64,000 nt of DNA from Pseudomonas botevensis (GTDB lineage: Bacteria > Pseudomonadota > Gammaproteobacteria > Pseudomonadales > Pseudomonadaceae), in assembly GCF_019145475.1 (NCBI RefSeq), contig NZ_JAHTKI010000026.1, forward strand, positions 37,394-101,393, given 5' to 3'. This document shows positions 51,510 through 60,264 of this stretch, piece after piece (within the stretch, counting starts at the first letter, position 1; each line of letters opens with the position of its first letter). The notes beneath the pieces were generated by a model. That model saw only the letters and a program-made list of their open reading frames with translations. It ran no database searches and was not told where the DNA came from. The translations under genes were made by a program, and so were the position numbers.

Positions 51510-51893
51510 TCAGGTCACGTATTGGGCGACACCGTTGCCGAACGACCAGTTCTCTTTCTTCACTTCCACCAGATTGATGAACACGTCCTCCCGGCGCACG
51601 CCCAATTGGCTGTGCAGGCTGTCGGCGATGGTTTTGAACAGCAGCTGTTTCTTCTCCACGCTGCGGCCTTCGCTGATGGTGATCTGAATGAACACATTGC
51701 CGTCGCTGCGCGGGATGCCGAGGTACTGCGGGTCATAGATGAAGTGCTGGGCATCGTGTTCGGTGAGGATCTGGAAGTTGTCGTGTTCCGGCACATCGAT
51801 GCAACGGCGCAGGGCGGCGTAAATCTGTTCGCCGATGCGCTTGGCGAAGGCGGGATCGGGGTTTTGTCTGATGTCGACGCGGACGAGGGGCAT
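51510..51893 (-). CDS. Tautomerase/MIF superfamily protein
   Basis: Small enzyme of 127 residues. Met1 is followed by Pro2 (MPLVRVDI), the catalytic base in this superfamily after methionine removal. Further family features are FIQITISEGRSVEKKQLLFK (about 66-85) and INLVEVKKENWSFGNG (about 104-119), matching the longer 4-oxalocrotonate-tautomerase-like or MSAD-like members often annotated tautomerase family protein. AAGGAA lies 8 bases before the ATG at 51893. It is upstream of the hydroxyacid dehydrogenase on the same strand, with about 147 bases between, and could act in the same pathway. Confidence 0.85.
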   Translation of the reverse strand: MPLVRVDIRQNPDPAFAKRIGEQIYAALRRCIDVPEHDNFQILTEHDAQHFIYDPQYLGIPRSDGNVFIQITISEGRSVEKKQLLFKTIADSLHSQLGVRREDVFINLVEVKKENWSFGNGVAQYVT

Positions 51894-52179
51894 GAGCGGG
51901 TTCCTTGGGAGAGGGGCTTTTCTCACGCTAGATGATGTTGGGCGGATTGAAAGTATTTCGGTGTTTGATCGAGCGCTTTCAGGCGCAGGGGGTGGGTTGG
52001 TCATGGGGTGTTTTTTGTATGAGGCCGCCTACGCAGCTCACGGATTTTGCCTACGAAAACAGCAGATTCGTCCGCTATTCGTCAGGTGATGAACACGAAA
52101 TGATGAGGCTGCCAAGGGAGGCTACCCACAGATGGACAAGCCCCTCTGAGCGGTCACTGCCATCAGCCAAGGAAGGCCA

Positions 52180-52374
52180 ATGTATCTGGATGAACGCGAA
52201 AACGTCGAACTGGAAAAGCTGCAAACAGAAACCCGAAAACTCGCAGCGGAAAGATGCAAGCTTTTGGCGGAGCGAGCAAAACTGAAGCGGGAAACTGCTT
52301 TTTATCCACTTGTAGCGGGTGCTGGAGTCCTGGCGGCATGCGCTACTGCCTATGGACTTTTTCTCAAGCTGTAG
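52180..52374 (+). CDS. Small membrane protein (64 aa) with charged helix
   Basis: Not recognised. The N-terminal 38 residues form a strongly charged, heptad-like helix (ENVELEKLQTETRKLAAERC, then KLLAERAKLKRETA), followed by one membrane segment YPLVAGAGVLAACATAYGLF and a lysine end. A good ribosome-binding site (AAGGAAGG) precedes the ATG. The neighbouring small gene at 52443 has the same plan, which suggests a pair. No known toxin or phage family is evident. Confidence 0.65.
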   Translation: MYLDERENVELEKLQTETRKLAAERCKLLAERAKLKRETAFYPLVAGAGVLAACATAYGLFLKL

Positions 52375-52442
52375 GGGCGCCCGGTACGCCCGCATCACAT
52401 TGCCAACAACGGTTCAAGTCACCCCCGAAAGAGGAAGTCAAT

Positions 52443-52625
52443 ATGAGCAAAGAAGAGCGCAGGGCCAGAATCGAACGACTGTATCAAGAGGAACTCGAGT
52501 TCCGGGAAGCCATGCAACCTTTTCATAAAGCTGAAATGCGTGAAGCGTTGTTGCTGTTTGGTCTTGGTATGTTGATGGCTGCGGTGGGACTTGTATTTGT
52601 TGTGCTGTTGGCCCGATTCATCTGA
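52443..52625 (+). CDS. Small membrane protein (60 aa) with charged helix
   Basis: Not recognised. A basic and acidic helical start (SKEERRARIERLYQEELEFR) leads into one membrane segment ALLLFGLGMLMAAVGLVFVV and a short end. AAAGAGGAAG stands 5-6 bases before the ATG. It lies 68 bases after the 64-residue gene with similar architecture, so the two may be co-expressed and interact. Function unknown. Confidence 0.62.
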   Translation: MSKEERRARIERLYQEELEFREAMQPFHKAEMREALLLFGLGMLMAAVGLVFVVLLARFI

Positions 52626-52661
52626 ACCTTTTTACCTGTGTCCGGTTGATTCAATTGACTG

Positions 52662-52715
52662 AAAAACGACATTTTCCATTGCTGTAACCGACAGTTATTT
52701 TTCCAAAAACGACAT
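52662..52715. promoter_or_regulatory. Two direct repeats AAAAACGACAT before the amino-acid transporter gene
   Basis: Identical 11-mers at 52662-52672 and 52705-52715, 43 bases apart (about four helical turns), 162-215 bases upstream of the transporter start at 52877. Could bind a cooperative activator. By eye. Confidence 0.35.
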
Positions 52716-52876
52716 GTCTTCAATCTGCACCGCACAACCATTCCTCAGCTAAGTCTTTGCTTCTGCTCATTTATCGCGGAGAATCGCGCCCCTGTTTCGG
52801 TTGCGACGTTTCTGTCGGTTTTTTCCGGCGCGTTTCGACTGAGTGGCAACTGACCGGAATGCGGAGATCCGACCGG

Positions 52877-54157
52877 ATGAATGAGCAGGCCAATAGCGTC
52901 AACGAGCGCTATGAAGCGGCGGCACCAGCTGAACTTTCGAGCTGGAGTCGTCAGGACACCACCTGGATGTTGGGACTGTTTGGGACGGCCATCGGTGCCG
53001 GCACCCTGTTTTTGCCGATCAACGCAGGTCTGGGCGGCTTCTGGCCGTTGCTGATCCTCGCGGTGCTGGCCTTCCCGATGACGTTCTACGCACACCGCGG
53101 CCTGACCCGTTTTGTGCTTTCCGGTCGCGAAGGCGCCGACATCACTGAAGTGGTCGAAGAGCATTTCGGCATCAAGGCCGGCGCACTCATCACCTTGCTG
53201 TACTTCTTCGCCATCTTCCCGATCCTGCTGATCTACAGCGTCGGCCTGACCAACACGGTCGCCAGTTTCCTCGAACATCAATTGCACATCATGCCGCCGC
53301 CACGGGCGGTGCTGTCGTTTGTGCTGATCCTCGGCCTGCTGGCCGTGGTGCGTTGCGGCGAGCAGGCAATCGTCAAGGCCATGAGCCTGATGGTTTACCC
53401 GTTCATCGTTGCACTGCTGTTCCTTGCGGTGTACCTGATCCCCCACTGGAACGGCGGCATCCTCGCTACCGCTTCGCAAGTGCCGGCACCCTCGGCGCTG
53501 CTGCATACGCTGTGGCTGGCGATCCCGGTGATGGTGTTCTCGTTCAACCACTCGCCGATCATCTCGGCGTTTGCAGTGGACCAGAAGCGTCGTTATGGCG
53601 TCCATGCCGAACAGCGCAGCTCGCAGATCCTGTCCCGCGCCCACGCGCTGATGGTGCTGATGGTGCTGTTCTTCGTCTTCAGTTGCGTGCTGACCCTGTC
53701 GCCGGCGCAACTGGCTGAGGCGAAGGATCAGAACCTGTCGATCCTGTCGTACCTGGCCAACCACTTCAGCAATCCGACCATCGCGTTCGCCGCGCCGCTG
53801 ATTGCCTTCGTGGCTATCTCCAAGTCGTTCCTCGGCCACTACATTGGTGCCAGCGAAGGCTTGAAGGGCCTGATCATCAAGAGCGGCAAGCGCCCGGGTG
53901 CCAAGGCCCTGGACCGCATCGTCGCAGCGGCGATGCTGGTGGTGTGCTGGATCGTGGCGACCCTCAACCCGAGCATTCTCGGCATGATCGAAACCGTCGG
54001 TGGCCCGGTCATCGCGGCGATTCTGTTCCTGATGCCGATGTACGCGATTCGCAAGGTGCCGGCGATGGCTCGCTATCGTGGCCAGGCGTCCAATGTCTTC
54101 GTCACGGCGGTAGGCCTGGTGGCGATTTCGGCGCTGGTCTACAAACTGGCTGTCTGA
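52877..54157 (+). CDS. Serine/threonine-type amino acid transporter (HAAAP family)
   Basis: Inner-membrane symporter of 426 residues with about 11 hydrophobic segments. The first segments read WMLGLFGTAIGAGTLFLPIN (about 30-49), the family signature seen in SdaC/TdcC-type permeases, then LTRFVLSGREGADITEVVEE and FSFNHSPIISAFAVDQKRRY near 223-242. The ATG at 52877 follows GGAG by about 11 bases; ATG at 52859 is possible. It stands alone. SdaC-like serine transport is the most likely role, but substrate choice in this family is not readable from sequence. Confidence 0.85.
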   Translation: MNEQANSVNERYEAAAPAELSSWSRQDTTWMLGLFGTAIGAGTLFLPINAGLGGFWPLLILAVLAFPMTFYAHRGLTRFVLSGREGADITEVVEEHFGIKAGALITLLYFFAIFPILLIYSVGLTNTVASFLEHQLHIMPPPRAVLSFVLILGLLAVVRCGEQAIVKAMSLMVYPFIVALLFLAVYLIPHWNGGILATASQVPAPSALLHTLWLAIPVMVFSFNHSPIISAFAVDQKRRYGVHAEQRSSQILSRAHALMVLMVLFFVFSCVLTLSPAQLAEAKDQNLSILSYLANHFSNPTIAFAAPLIAFVAISKSFLGHYIGASEGLKGLIIKSGKRPGAKALDRIVAAAMLVVCWIVATLNPSILGMIETVGGPVIAAILFLMPMYAIRKVPAMARYRGQASNVFVTAVGLVAISALVYKLAV

Positions 54158-54171
54158 TTGCCCCTGTGAAT

Positions 54172-54203
54172 GAGCGAGTCTGCCGGCGTGTGCAGGCTCG
54201 CTC
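54172..54203. terminator. Hairpin after the transporter gene
   Basis: GAGCGAGTCTGC and GCAGGCTCGCTC pair with one mismatch around an 8-base loop, 15 bases after the transporter stop. No strong T-run follows, so it may be a stabilising or attenuating hairpin. A second hairpin, GGGTGCC and GGCACCC, lies at 54231-54252. Confidence 0.55.
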
Positions 54204-54306
54204 CCGCAGGTTGTTTTCAACATGACAGCCGGGTGCCTGATTCAGGGCACCCATCCCGAGGTATAAGCGACTACGCTTGGGAGGCACTTTCCACCGGAGA
54301 TGCCTC

Positions 54307-54924
54307 ATGCCTCGACCCCGCCCGCAATTGATCCGCGGCAAACTGGAAAAACTCCATCCCACCCAGCTGACGGTCGGCCTCGCCGAAGTCGCTGACAAAC
54401 GCCAGGAATGGAAGCAACTCAAACGCAAGGAGCGGGCCGCCGCCCTGGATAACCACTGGTTTCCCTGCGTGCTGGGTGCTGAAGACGTCTACTACATCGT
54501 CGACCACCACCACTTTGGCCTCGCCCTGCTGGAAGAAGAGGTCAAGCGCGTGTCGTTGCTGGTGCTCAAGGATCTGTCGTTTGTCGATCCGGTGACGTTC
54601 TGGAACGTGATGAACTTCAACCAATGGGCGCATCCCTACGACAGCCGTGGCGTCAGGCGTACCTTCGAAGCCATTCCCCGGTCGATCGTCGACTTGCAGG
54701 ATGACCCTTATCGCAGCCTCGCCGGCCAGTTGCGCAGGGCCGGTGGCTACGCCAAGGATGCCACGCCTTACAGCGAGTTCCTGTGGGCGGACTTTCTGCG
54801 TAGCCGCATTGCCAGTGATCAGATCGTCAATCAGGGTGCCAAATTGCAGGCCAAGGGCATGGCGCTGGTACGCAGTCAGGAGGCTCGGTATCTGCCGGGG
54901 TGGGTGGGGTCGATTGCCGACTGA
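54307..54924 (+). CDS. ParB-like (ParBc_2 type) protein
   Basis: Soluble protein of 205 residues of the small ParB/Srx-like family. Key features are VGLAEVADKRQEWKQL (about 23-38), the VYYIVDHHHFGLALLEE segment (about 61-77) holding the phosphate-binding-like DHHH region, and WNVMNFNQWAHPYDSRG near 99-115. It is unrelated in position to the chromosomal parAB locus and lacks the helix-turn-helix DNA-binding and dimer domains of true ParB. It starts with ATG preceded by GGAG and ends 4 bases before the SulP gene. The biochemical role is unknown; Srx-like relatives bind or hydrolyse nucleotides. Confidence 0.75.
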   Translation: MPRPRPQLIRGKLEKLHPTQLTVGLAEVADKRQEWKQLKRKERAAALDNHWFPCVLGAEDVYYIVDHHHFGLALLEEEVKRVSLLVLKDLSFVDPVTFWNVMNFNQWAHPYDSRGVRRTFEAIPRSIVDLQDDPYRSLAGQLRRAGGYAKDATPYSEFLWADFLRSRIASDQIVNQGAKLQAKGMALVRSQEARYLPGWVGSIAD

Positions 54925-54928
54925 ACCC

Positions 54929-56575
54929 ATGGGAGCCGCACCGGCGGCACAGGTCGATCGGCAAAGCCGGAGTCAGGATCTGCTCGCCGGGTTGTCGATT
55001 GCCGGACTGTTGCTGCCTGAGGCGGTGGCTTATTCCAGTATTGCCGCGTTGCCGCCTCAGGCCGGGGTGATCGCATTGTTCGCCGGCCTTCTGTGCTACG
55101 CACTGATGGGCACCAGCCGCTTTGCCGTGGTCTCGGCCACGTCTTCGTCGGCGGCGGTGCTGGCGGCGGCCACCGCTTCGCTGGCGGGTGGTGATCCGTC
55201 GTTGCGCCTGGGGCTGGCCGTTGGTCTGGTGATGATGACGGGCGTACTGTTTCTGCTCGCCGGACTGCTCAAGCTTGGCAGCGTCACGTCGTTTATTGCC
55301 AAGCCCGTGCTGCGCGGGTTTGCGCTGGGGTTGGCGGCGACCATCATTCTCAAGCAAGTGGCGAGCGTGGTGGACGTACACCTGACGGACAGCAACCTGA
55401 TCCGTTTTCTGCCGCAGTTGCTGGAGCAATGGCCGCGATGGAATCTGGCTGGTGCGGGGGTTGCTGTGGCGGCGCTGCTGGTGCTGATGGCCTGTGCGCG
55501 GTTTCGCCGGGTCCCGGGCGGGTTGATAGTGGTGGCGTTGGGGGTGGCTGCCAGTCATTGGCTGAATCTGCCGGCTCACGGGGTGAAGCTGATCGGGGTC
55601 ATCGACCTGAGCCTGGAAATGCCGCGTCTGCCGAACATGCCGTTCGCCGACTGGCTGCGACTCGGGGAACTGGCGTTTGCCATGGTGATGATTCTGTATG
55701 CCGAGTCCTATGGCTCGATCAGCTCGTTTGCCTTGAAGCACGGCGACAAGGTGTCGTCGAATCGCGATCTGCTGGCCCTCGGCGCCTCTAATCTGTTGTC
55801 CGGCCTGTTTCACGGCATGCCGGCCGGGGCCGGGTATTCGGCGACGTCTGCCAACGAGGCGGCAGGGGCCACGTCGCGGCTGGCGGGTGTGGTGGCGGCA
55901 GGGGTTGTGCTGCTGATCGTGCTGACCTTGCTGCCGTACATCGCCCTGACGCCGGAGCCGGTGCTGGCCGCGATTGTCATTCATGCCTTGGGCCGGGGGC
56001 TGAGCCTGCAACCGTTGGGTCGCTACTTTATCTGGCGACGGGACCGGGTACTGGTGATCTGCGCGGTGGCGGCGGTGCTGGTGCTGGGCGTGCTGGACGG
56101 GTTGCTGCTGGCCGTGGCGATCAGTGTCGTGCTGATGTTGAAGCAGATGTCCTCGGCGGATATCCAGGTGCTGGGGCAGATGGGTGGCGGGCATGACTAT
56201 GTCGATGTGCAGCGCCATCCGGACGCCCGGGAAATTCCCGGAGTGCTGATCGTACGGCCGAGCGAGGCGCTGTTTTTCGCCAATGCGGAGCGGATTCTCG
56301 GCGCCGCTCTGAAGCTGGCACGGCGAGCGCCGCAGGTGCATGCGGTCGTTCTCAGCCTGGAGGAGTCGCCGGATCTGGACGGCACCAGTATCGAGGCGCT
56401 GGAGGCGTTTTTCTTGCAGATACGAGCCGAGGACAAGCTGCTGATCCTGGCGCGGCTCAAGCACCAGGCGCAGGGCGTACTGGCGCAATTGCCCGAGCAG
56501 GAGCGTAAGCATGTGTTGCTCAGTGACTTGAGTGTGGACGGAGCAGTGCAGCAGGCGCTCAAGTTGCAGGCGTGA
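54929..56575 (+). CDS. SulP-family anion transporter with STAS domain
   Basis: Transporter of 548 residues. The membrane part (about 20-400) shows AGLSIAGLLLPEAVAYSSIA (about 21-40) and the SAGATSRLAGVVAAG-like half; a cytoplasmic STAS domain follows at about 430-545 (PGVLIVRPSEALFFANAERI, then VVLSLEESPDLDGTSIEALE). The ATG at 54929 is four bases after the ParB-like stop, so the two are coupled; a longer upstream frame overlaps that gene and was rejected. Candidates for the substrate are sulfate, bicarbonate or C4-dicarboxylates; no carbonic anhydrase gene is adjacent. Confidence 0.88.
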   Translation: MGAAPAAQVDRQSRSQDLLAGLSIAGLLLPEAVAYSSIAALPPQAGVIALFAGLLCYALMGTSRFAVVSATSSSAAVLAAATASLAGGDPSLRLGLAVGLVMMTGVLFLLAGLLKLGSVTSFIAKPVLRGFALGLAATIILKQVASVVDVHLTDSNLIRFLPQLLEQWPRWNLAGAGVAVAALLVLMACARFRRVPGGLIVVALGVAASHWLNLPAHGVKLIGVIDLSLEMPRLPNMPFADWLRLGELAFAMVMILYAESYGSISSFALKHGDKVSSNRDLLALGASNLLSGLFHGMPAGAGYSATSANEAAGATSRLAGVVAAGVVLLIVLTLLPYIALTPEPVLAAIVIHALGRGLSLQPLGRYFIWRRDRVLVICAVAAVLVLGVLDGLLLAVAISVVLMLKQMSSADIQVLGQMGGGHDYVDVQRHPDAREIPGVLIVRPSEALFFANAERILGAALKLARRAPQVHAVVLSLEESPDLDGTSIEALEAFFLQIRAEDKLLILARLKHQAQGVLAQLPEQERKHVLLSDLSVDGAVQQALKLQA

Positions 56576-56608
56576 AGTCCTGGCAGGGTTTATTCGGGGC
56601 ATAAAAAA

Positions 56609-56640
56609 AACGCCGCCCATCTCACGATGGGCGGCGTTTT
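56609..56640. terminator. Bidirectional rho-independent terminator
   Basis: AACGCCGCCCAT-CTCACG-ATGGGCGGCGTT with A- and T-runs on the two sides. It lies between the convergent SulP and acnB genes and can terminate both. Confidence 0.92.
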
Positions 56641-56656
56641 TCATTGCCTTGCAGCG

Positions 56657-59266
56657 TTACGCTTGAATGACCGGGATCTTGGCATTCGCAGCCGCTTCAC
56701 GGAACTCGGCGATCTGGTCGAAGGACAGGTAGCGGTAGACATCGGCCGCCATGCTGTCGATCTTGCCAGCGTATTCCATGTACTCCTCGACGGTCGGCAG
56801 GCGACCCAGGATCGAAGCAACCGACGCCAGCTCGGCCGAGGCCAGGTAGACGTTCGCGCCGTCACCCAGACGGTTCGGGAAGTTACGGGTCGACGTCGAT
56901 ACCACGGTGCTGTTCGGCTCAACGCGTGCCTGGTTACCCATGCACAGCGAGCAGCCTGGCATTTCCATGCGTGCGCCGGCCTTGCCGTAGATGCCGTAGT
57001 AGCCTTCTTCGGTCAGTTGGTGAGCGTCCATCTTGGTCGGCGGCGACAGCCACAGACGGGTTGGCAGCTGACCCTTGACCTGATCCAGCAGTTTACCGGC
57101 AGCGCGGAAGTGACCGATGTTGGTCATGCACGAACCGATGAACACTTCGTTGATCTTCTCGCCAGCAACGCTGGACAGCAGACGGGCGTCGTCCGGATCG
57201 TTTGGCGCGCAGAGCACAGGCTCTTTGATGTCGGCCAGATCGATTTCGATGACTTCGGCGTATTCCGCGTCTTTGTCGGCTTCCATCAGTTCCGGGTTGG
57301 CCAGCCAGGCTTCCATCGCCTGGGCACGACGTTCCATGGTACGAGCATCGCCGTAGCCTTCGCCGATCATCCAGCGCAGCAGGGTGATGTTCGACTGCAG
57401 GTACTCGGCGATAGCCTTTTCCGGCAGCTTGATGGTGCAACCGGCAGCGGAACGCTCGGCGGAGGCGTCGGACAGTTCGAACGCTTGTTCAACGGTCAGC
57501 TCGTCCAGGCCTTCGATTTCCAGGATGCGGCCGGAGAAGGCGTTTTTCTTGCCTTTCTTCTCGACGGTCAGCAGGCCTTTCTGGATGGCGTAGTAAGGGA
57601 TCGCATGAACCAGGTCACGCAGGGTGATGCCAGGTTGCAGTTTGCCCTTGAAGCGAACCAGGATCGATTCCGGCATGTCCAGCGGCATGACGCCGGTGGC
57701 AGCGGCGAACGCGACCAGACCGGAACCGGCCGGGAACGAGATGCCCATCGGGAAGCGGGTGTGCGAGTCACCACCGGTGCCCACGGTGTCCGGCAGCAGC
57801 ATGCGGTTCAACCACGAGTGGATGATGCCGTCGCCCGGACGCAGCGAAACGCCGCCACGGGTCATGATGAAGTCAGGCAGGGTGTGGTGGGTGGTCACGT
57901 CGATCGGCTTCGGATAAGCCGCGGTGTGGCAGAAGGACTGCATCACCAGATCAGCGGAGAAGCCCAGGCACGCCAGGTCTTTCAGTTCGTCACGGGTCAT
58001 TGGACCGGTGGTGTCCTGAGAGCCGACGGTGGTCATCTTCGGTTCGCAGTAAGTGCCAGGACGAACGCCCTTGCCAACTGGCAGGCCGCAAGCCTTGCCG
58101 ACCATTTTCTGCGCCAGGGTGTAGCCCTTGCCGGTGTCGACAGGTGCTTCCGGCAGTTTGAACAGGTCGGTTGGGCCCAGTCCCAGTTCGGCACGCGCCT
58201 TCTCGGTCAGGCCACGGCCGACGATCAGCGGGATACGGCCGCCGGCACGAACTTCGTCCAGCAGAACCGGGGTTTTCAGTTCGAAGTGAGTGATGACTTC
58301 GTCGGTGCCATGCTTGCAGACTTTGCCAGCATGCGGGTAAACGTCGATGACGTCGCCCATGTTCATGTTGGTGACGTCGAACTCGATCGGCAGTGCGCCG
58401 GCATCTTCCATGGTGTTGTAGAAGATCGGAGCGATTTTCGAGCCGAAGCAGAAACCACCGGCGCGCTTGTTCGGCACGTAAGGGATGTCGTCGCCGAAGA
58501 ACCACAGTACCGAGTTGGTAGCCGATTTACGGGAAGAACCGGTACCGACCACGTCACCGACGTAGGCAACCGGGAAACCCTTGGCCTTGACTTCTTCGAT
58601 CTGCTTGAGCGGGCCGATGGCGCCTTGTTGCTCAGGCACGATGCCGTCACGGGCCATTTTCAGCATGGCCAGGGCGTGCAGCGGGATGTCAGGGCGCGAC
58701 CAGGCGTCCGGGGCAGGGGACAGGTCGTCGGTGTTGGTTTCGCCGGTGACCTTGAACACGGTCAGGCTGTACTTGTCGGCGATGGCTGGCTTGTTGGTGA
58801 ACCACTCGCCGGCGGCCCAGGATTCCAGCACGGCCTTGGCGTGGGCATTGCCCGCCTTGGCTTTCTCGGCAACGTCGTGGAAGGCATCGAACATCAGCAG
58901 GGTGTGCTTCAGTTGTTCGGCGGCAACGGCGGCCAGTTCGGCGTCGTCCAGCAGTTCAACCAGAGTGGCGATGTTGTAGCCGCCCTGCATGGTGCCCAGC
59001 AGTTCGACGGCGCGTTTCTTGTCGAGCAGTGGGGATTTGGCTTCGCCCTTGGCGATGGCGGACAGGAAACCGGCCTTGACGTAGGCCGCTTCGTCCACGC
59101 CTGGTGGAATGCGATTGGTGATCAGGTCAACGAGGAAGTTTTCTTCGCCAGCCGGAGGATTCTTCAGCAGCTCGACCAGGCCTGCAGTTTGTTCGGCGTT
59201 AAGCGGCTGGGGAACGATACCCAGTGCTGCACGCTCTTCGATATGTTTGCGGTAGGCTTCAAGCAC
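56657..59266 (-). CDS. acnB: Bifunctional aconitate hydratase 2 / 2-methylisocitrate dehydratase AcnB
   Basis: TCA-cycle aconitase of 869 residues, also active on 2-methylisocitrate and able to bind mRNA as apoprotein in E. coli. The HEAT-like N-domain covers about 1-160 (EQTAGLVELLKNPP), then the swivel domain (TGSSRKSATNSVLWFFGDD near 240) and the catalytic core; the [4Fe-4S] cysteines are in GSCMTNIGHFR (about 710) and CSLCMGNQARV (about 769 and 772). Start is GTG at 59266 with GAGGG 8 bases upstream, giving the conserved LEAYRKHIEERAA opening; ATG codons upstream lack family sequence. Confidence 0.96.
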   Translation of the reverse strand: MLEAYRKHIEERAALGIVPQPLNAEQTAGLVELLKNPPAGEENFLVDLITNRIPPGVDEAAYVKAGFLSAIAKGEAKSPLLDKKRAVELLGTMQGGYNIATLVELLDDAELAAVAAEQLKHTLLMFDAFHDVAEKAKAGNAHAKAVLESWAAGEWFTNKPAIADKYSLTVFKVTGETNTDDLSPAPDAWSRPDIPLHALAMLKMARDGIVPEQQGAIGPLKQIEEVKAKGFPVAYVGDVVGTGSSRKSATNSVLWFFGDDIPYVPNKRAGGFCFGSKIAPIFYNTMEDAGALPIEFDVTNMNMGDVIDVYPHAGKVCKHGTDEVITHFELKTPVLLDEVRAGGRIPLIVGRGLTEKARAELGLGPTDLFKLPEAPVDTGKGYTLAQKMVGKACGLPVGKGVRPGTYCEPKMTTVGSQDTTGPMTRDELKDLACLGFSADLVMQSFCHTAAYPKPIDVTTHHTLPDFIMTRGGVSLRPGDGIIHSWLNRMLLPDTVGTGGDSHTRFPMGISFPAGSGLVAFAAATGVMPLDMPESILVRFKGKLQPGITLRDLVHAIPYYAIQKGLLTVEKKGKKNAFSGRILEIEGLDELTVEQAFELSDASAERSAAGCTIKLPEKAIAEYLQSNITLLRWMIGEGYGDARTMERRAQAMEAWLANPELMEADKDAEYAEVIEIDLADIKEPVLCAPNDPDDARLLSSVAGEKINEVFIGSCMTNIGHFRAAGKLLDQVKGQLPTRLWLSPPTKMDAHQLTEEGYYGIYGKAGARMEMPGCSLCMGNQARVEPNSTVVSTSTRNFPNRLGDGANVYLASAELASVASILGRLPTVEEYMEYAGKIDSMAADVYRYLSFDQIAEFREAAANAKIPVIQA

Positions 59267-59733
59267 AGTTATTACCCTCATCAGTGGTCCCAAATGGGTG
59301 TCCGGGACGCTCATCCCGAAATGCTCGTACTCATGCGCTGCGTGGCGTTGTGGGCCACTTAGCCAGAATTACCGACCATTCCTTACAGAAGCTGCTTTCA
59401 AAGTTTTACGCCTGCAGAACGGGGAGCTGATGAGGGTTGGCGTTGGGCTTTTCCCCGCTGGAAAAACCCTTCGCCAACACCGCTCTGAAGGAACGACTGT
59501 GCTCGTGACGCTTTGAAAACAGCTTCTAACGGACATTGGCGCCTAAAAAGGCTGGCTGATTCTACGGCAAAAAAAATTTAAAGGTAAGTCGGCTTCTATT
59601 GGACTTTGGTGGCGGGGGTGACGGGCGGGGCAAAGTCCGGTCGGGCGCCAGACCCTGATGTTTGAGGGGTGATGTCTGTCCGGTAAAGGACTACCATGCC
59701 GACCTGTTCCGCGTTTCAGTGTTAACCCGATTT
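59267..59733. promoter_or_regulatory. Long leader/promoter region upstream of acnB
   Basis: Gap of 467 bases between the divergent acnB and DUF1289 genes. It contains a long hairpin at 59436-59478: 19-base arms with 16 pairs around the loop CCGCT, beginning GTTGGCG and ending CGCCAAC, without a T-run. An A/T-rich block (AAAAAAAATTTAAAGG) follows at about 59569-59584. The rest shows nothing recognisable. Confidence 0.5.
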
Positions 59734-60204
59734 ATGCCCAATCAGACCATCAAGACCCCCTGCGTCGGCCTCTGCTCCACTGTTTACGGTGACCTGGTGT
59801 GCCGTGGCTGCAAGCGTTTCCACCATGAAGTGATTCACTGGAACGGTTACGACGAAGAGCAGAAGACCGCCGTCTGGTTGCGTCTGGAGCAATTGCTGTC
59901 ACAAGTGATGGCGAGCAAGGTCGAGGTGTTTGATCGCGGGCTGCTGCGCCAGCAACTGGAACAGCGCAAGATCCGCTTCGTGCCGCATCAGTCGGAATAT
60001 TGCTGGGCCTACCAGCTGATCGCCCGGGGCGCGCGGGTGATCATTAATCTGGAAGCCTACGGGATGGTGCTGATGCCGGAGTTTCGTGACTGGAACCTGC
60101 CGGAGCTGCGCGACGCCATTGATCGGGAATTCTTCCTGCTGTCGGAAGCGCATTATCAGCGCTACATCGCGCCCGGTTTCCTCAAGGATGCCCTGGGCGG
60201 CTGA
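59734..60204 (+). CDS. DUF1289 cysteine-motif protein
   Basis: Small protein of 156 residues whose N-terminus matches DUF1289: TPCVGLCSTVYGDLVCRGCK (about 8-27), with four cysteines that could hold a metal or Fe-S cluster, then RFHHEVIHWNGYDEEQK. The C-terminal part is specific to pseudomonad members (RGARVIINLEAYGMVLMPEF near 101-120). Start is the ATG at 59734; an upstream extension is not family-like. Function unknown. It converges with the universal stress gene, with a 10-bp perfect hairpin between. Confidence 0.82.
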   Translation: MPNQTIKTPCVGLCSTVYGDLVCRGCKRFHHEVIHWNGYDEEQKTAVWLRLEQLLSQVMASKVEVFDRGLLRQQLEQRKIRFVPHQSEYCWAYQLIARGARVIINLEAYGMVLMPEFRDWNLPELRDAIDREFFLLSEAHYQRYIAPGFLKDALGG

Positions 60205-60214
60205 AGCCCTGGCA

Positions 60215-60236
60215 CTTCGCGGGCTGGCCCGCGAAG
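60215..60236. terminator. Perfect 10-bp hairpin between convergent genes
   Basis: CTTCGCGGGC-TG-GCCCGCGAAG, a REP-like palindrome between DUF1289 and the stress protein gene. No T-run, so termination is likely but not canonical. Confidence 0.65.
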
Positions 60237-60264
60237 ACGGACTTTCAAACAAACGCCCAAAAAC

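Noticed and set aside
54172..54252. tRNA gene or attachment site in the gap after the amino-acid transporter
   Set aside because: Two simple hairpins are seen, but no cloverleaf, no TTCGA-type arm and no CCA end.
56627..59362. Rightward open frame of 911 codons opposite acnB
   Set aside because: Antisense to a complete aconitase B with GTG start and terminator; no recognisable domain.
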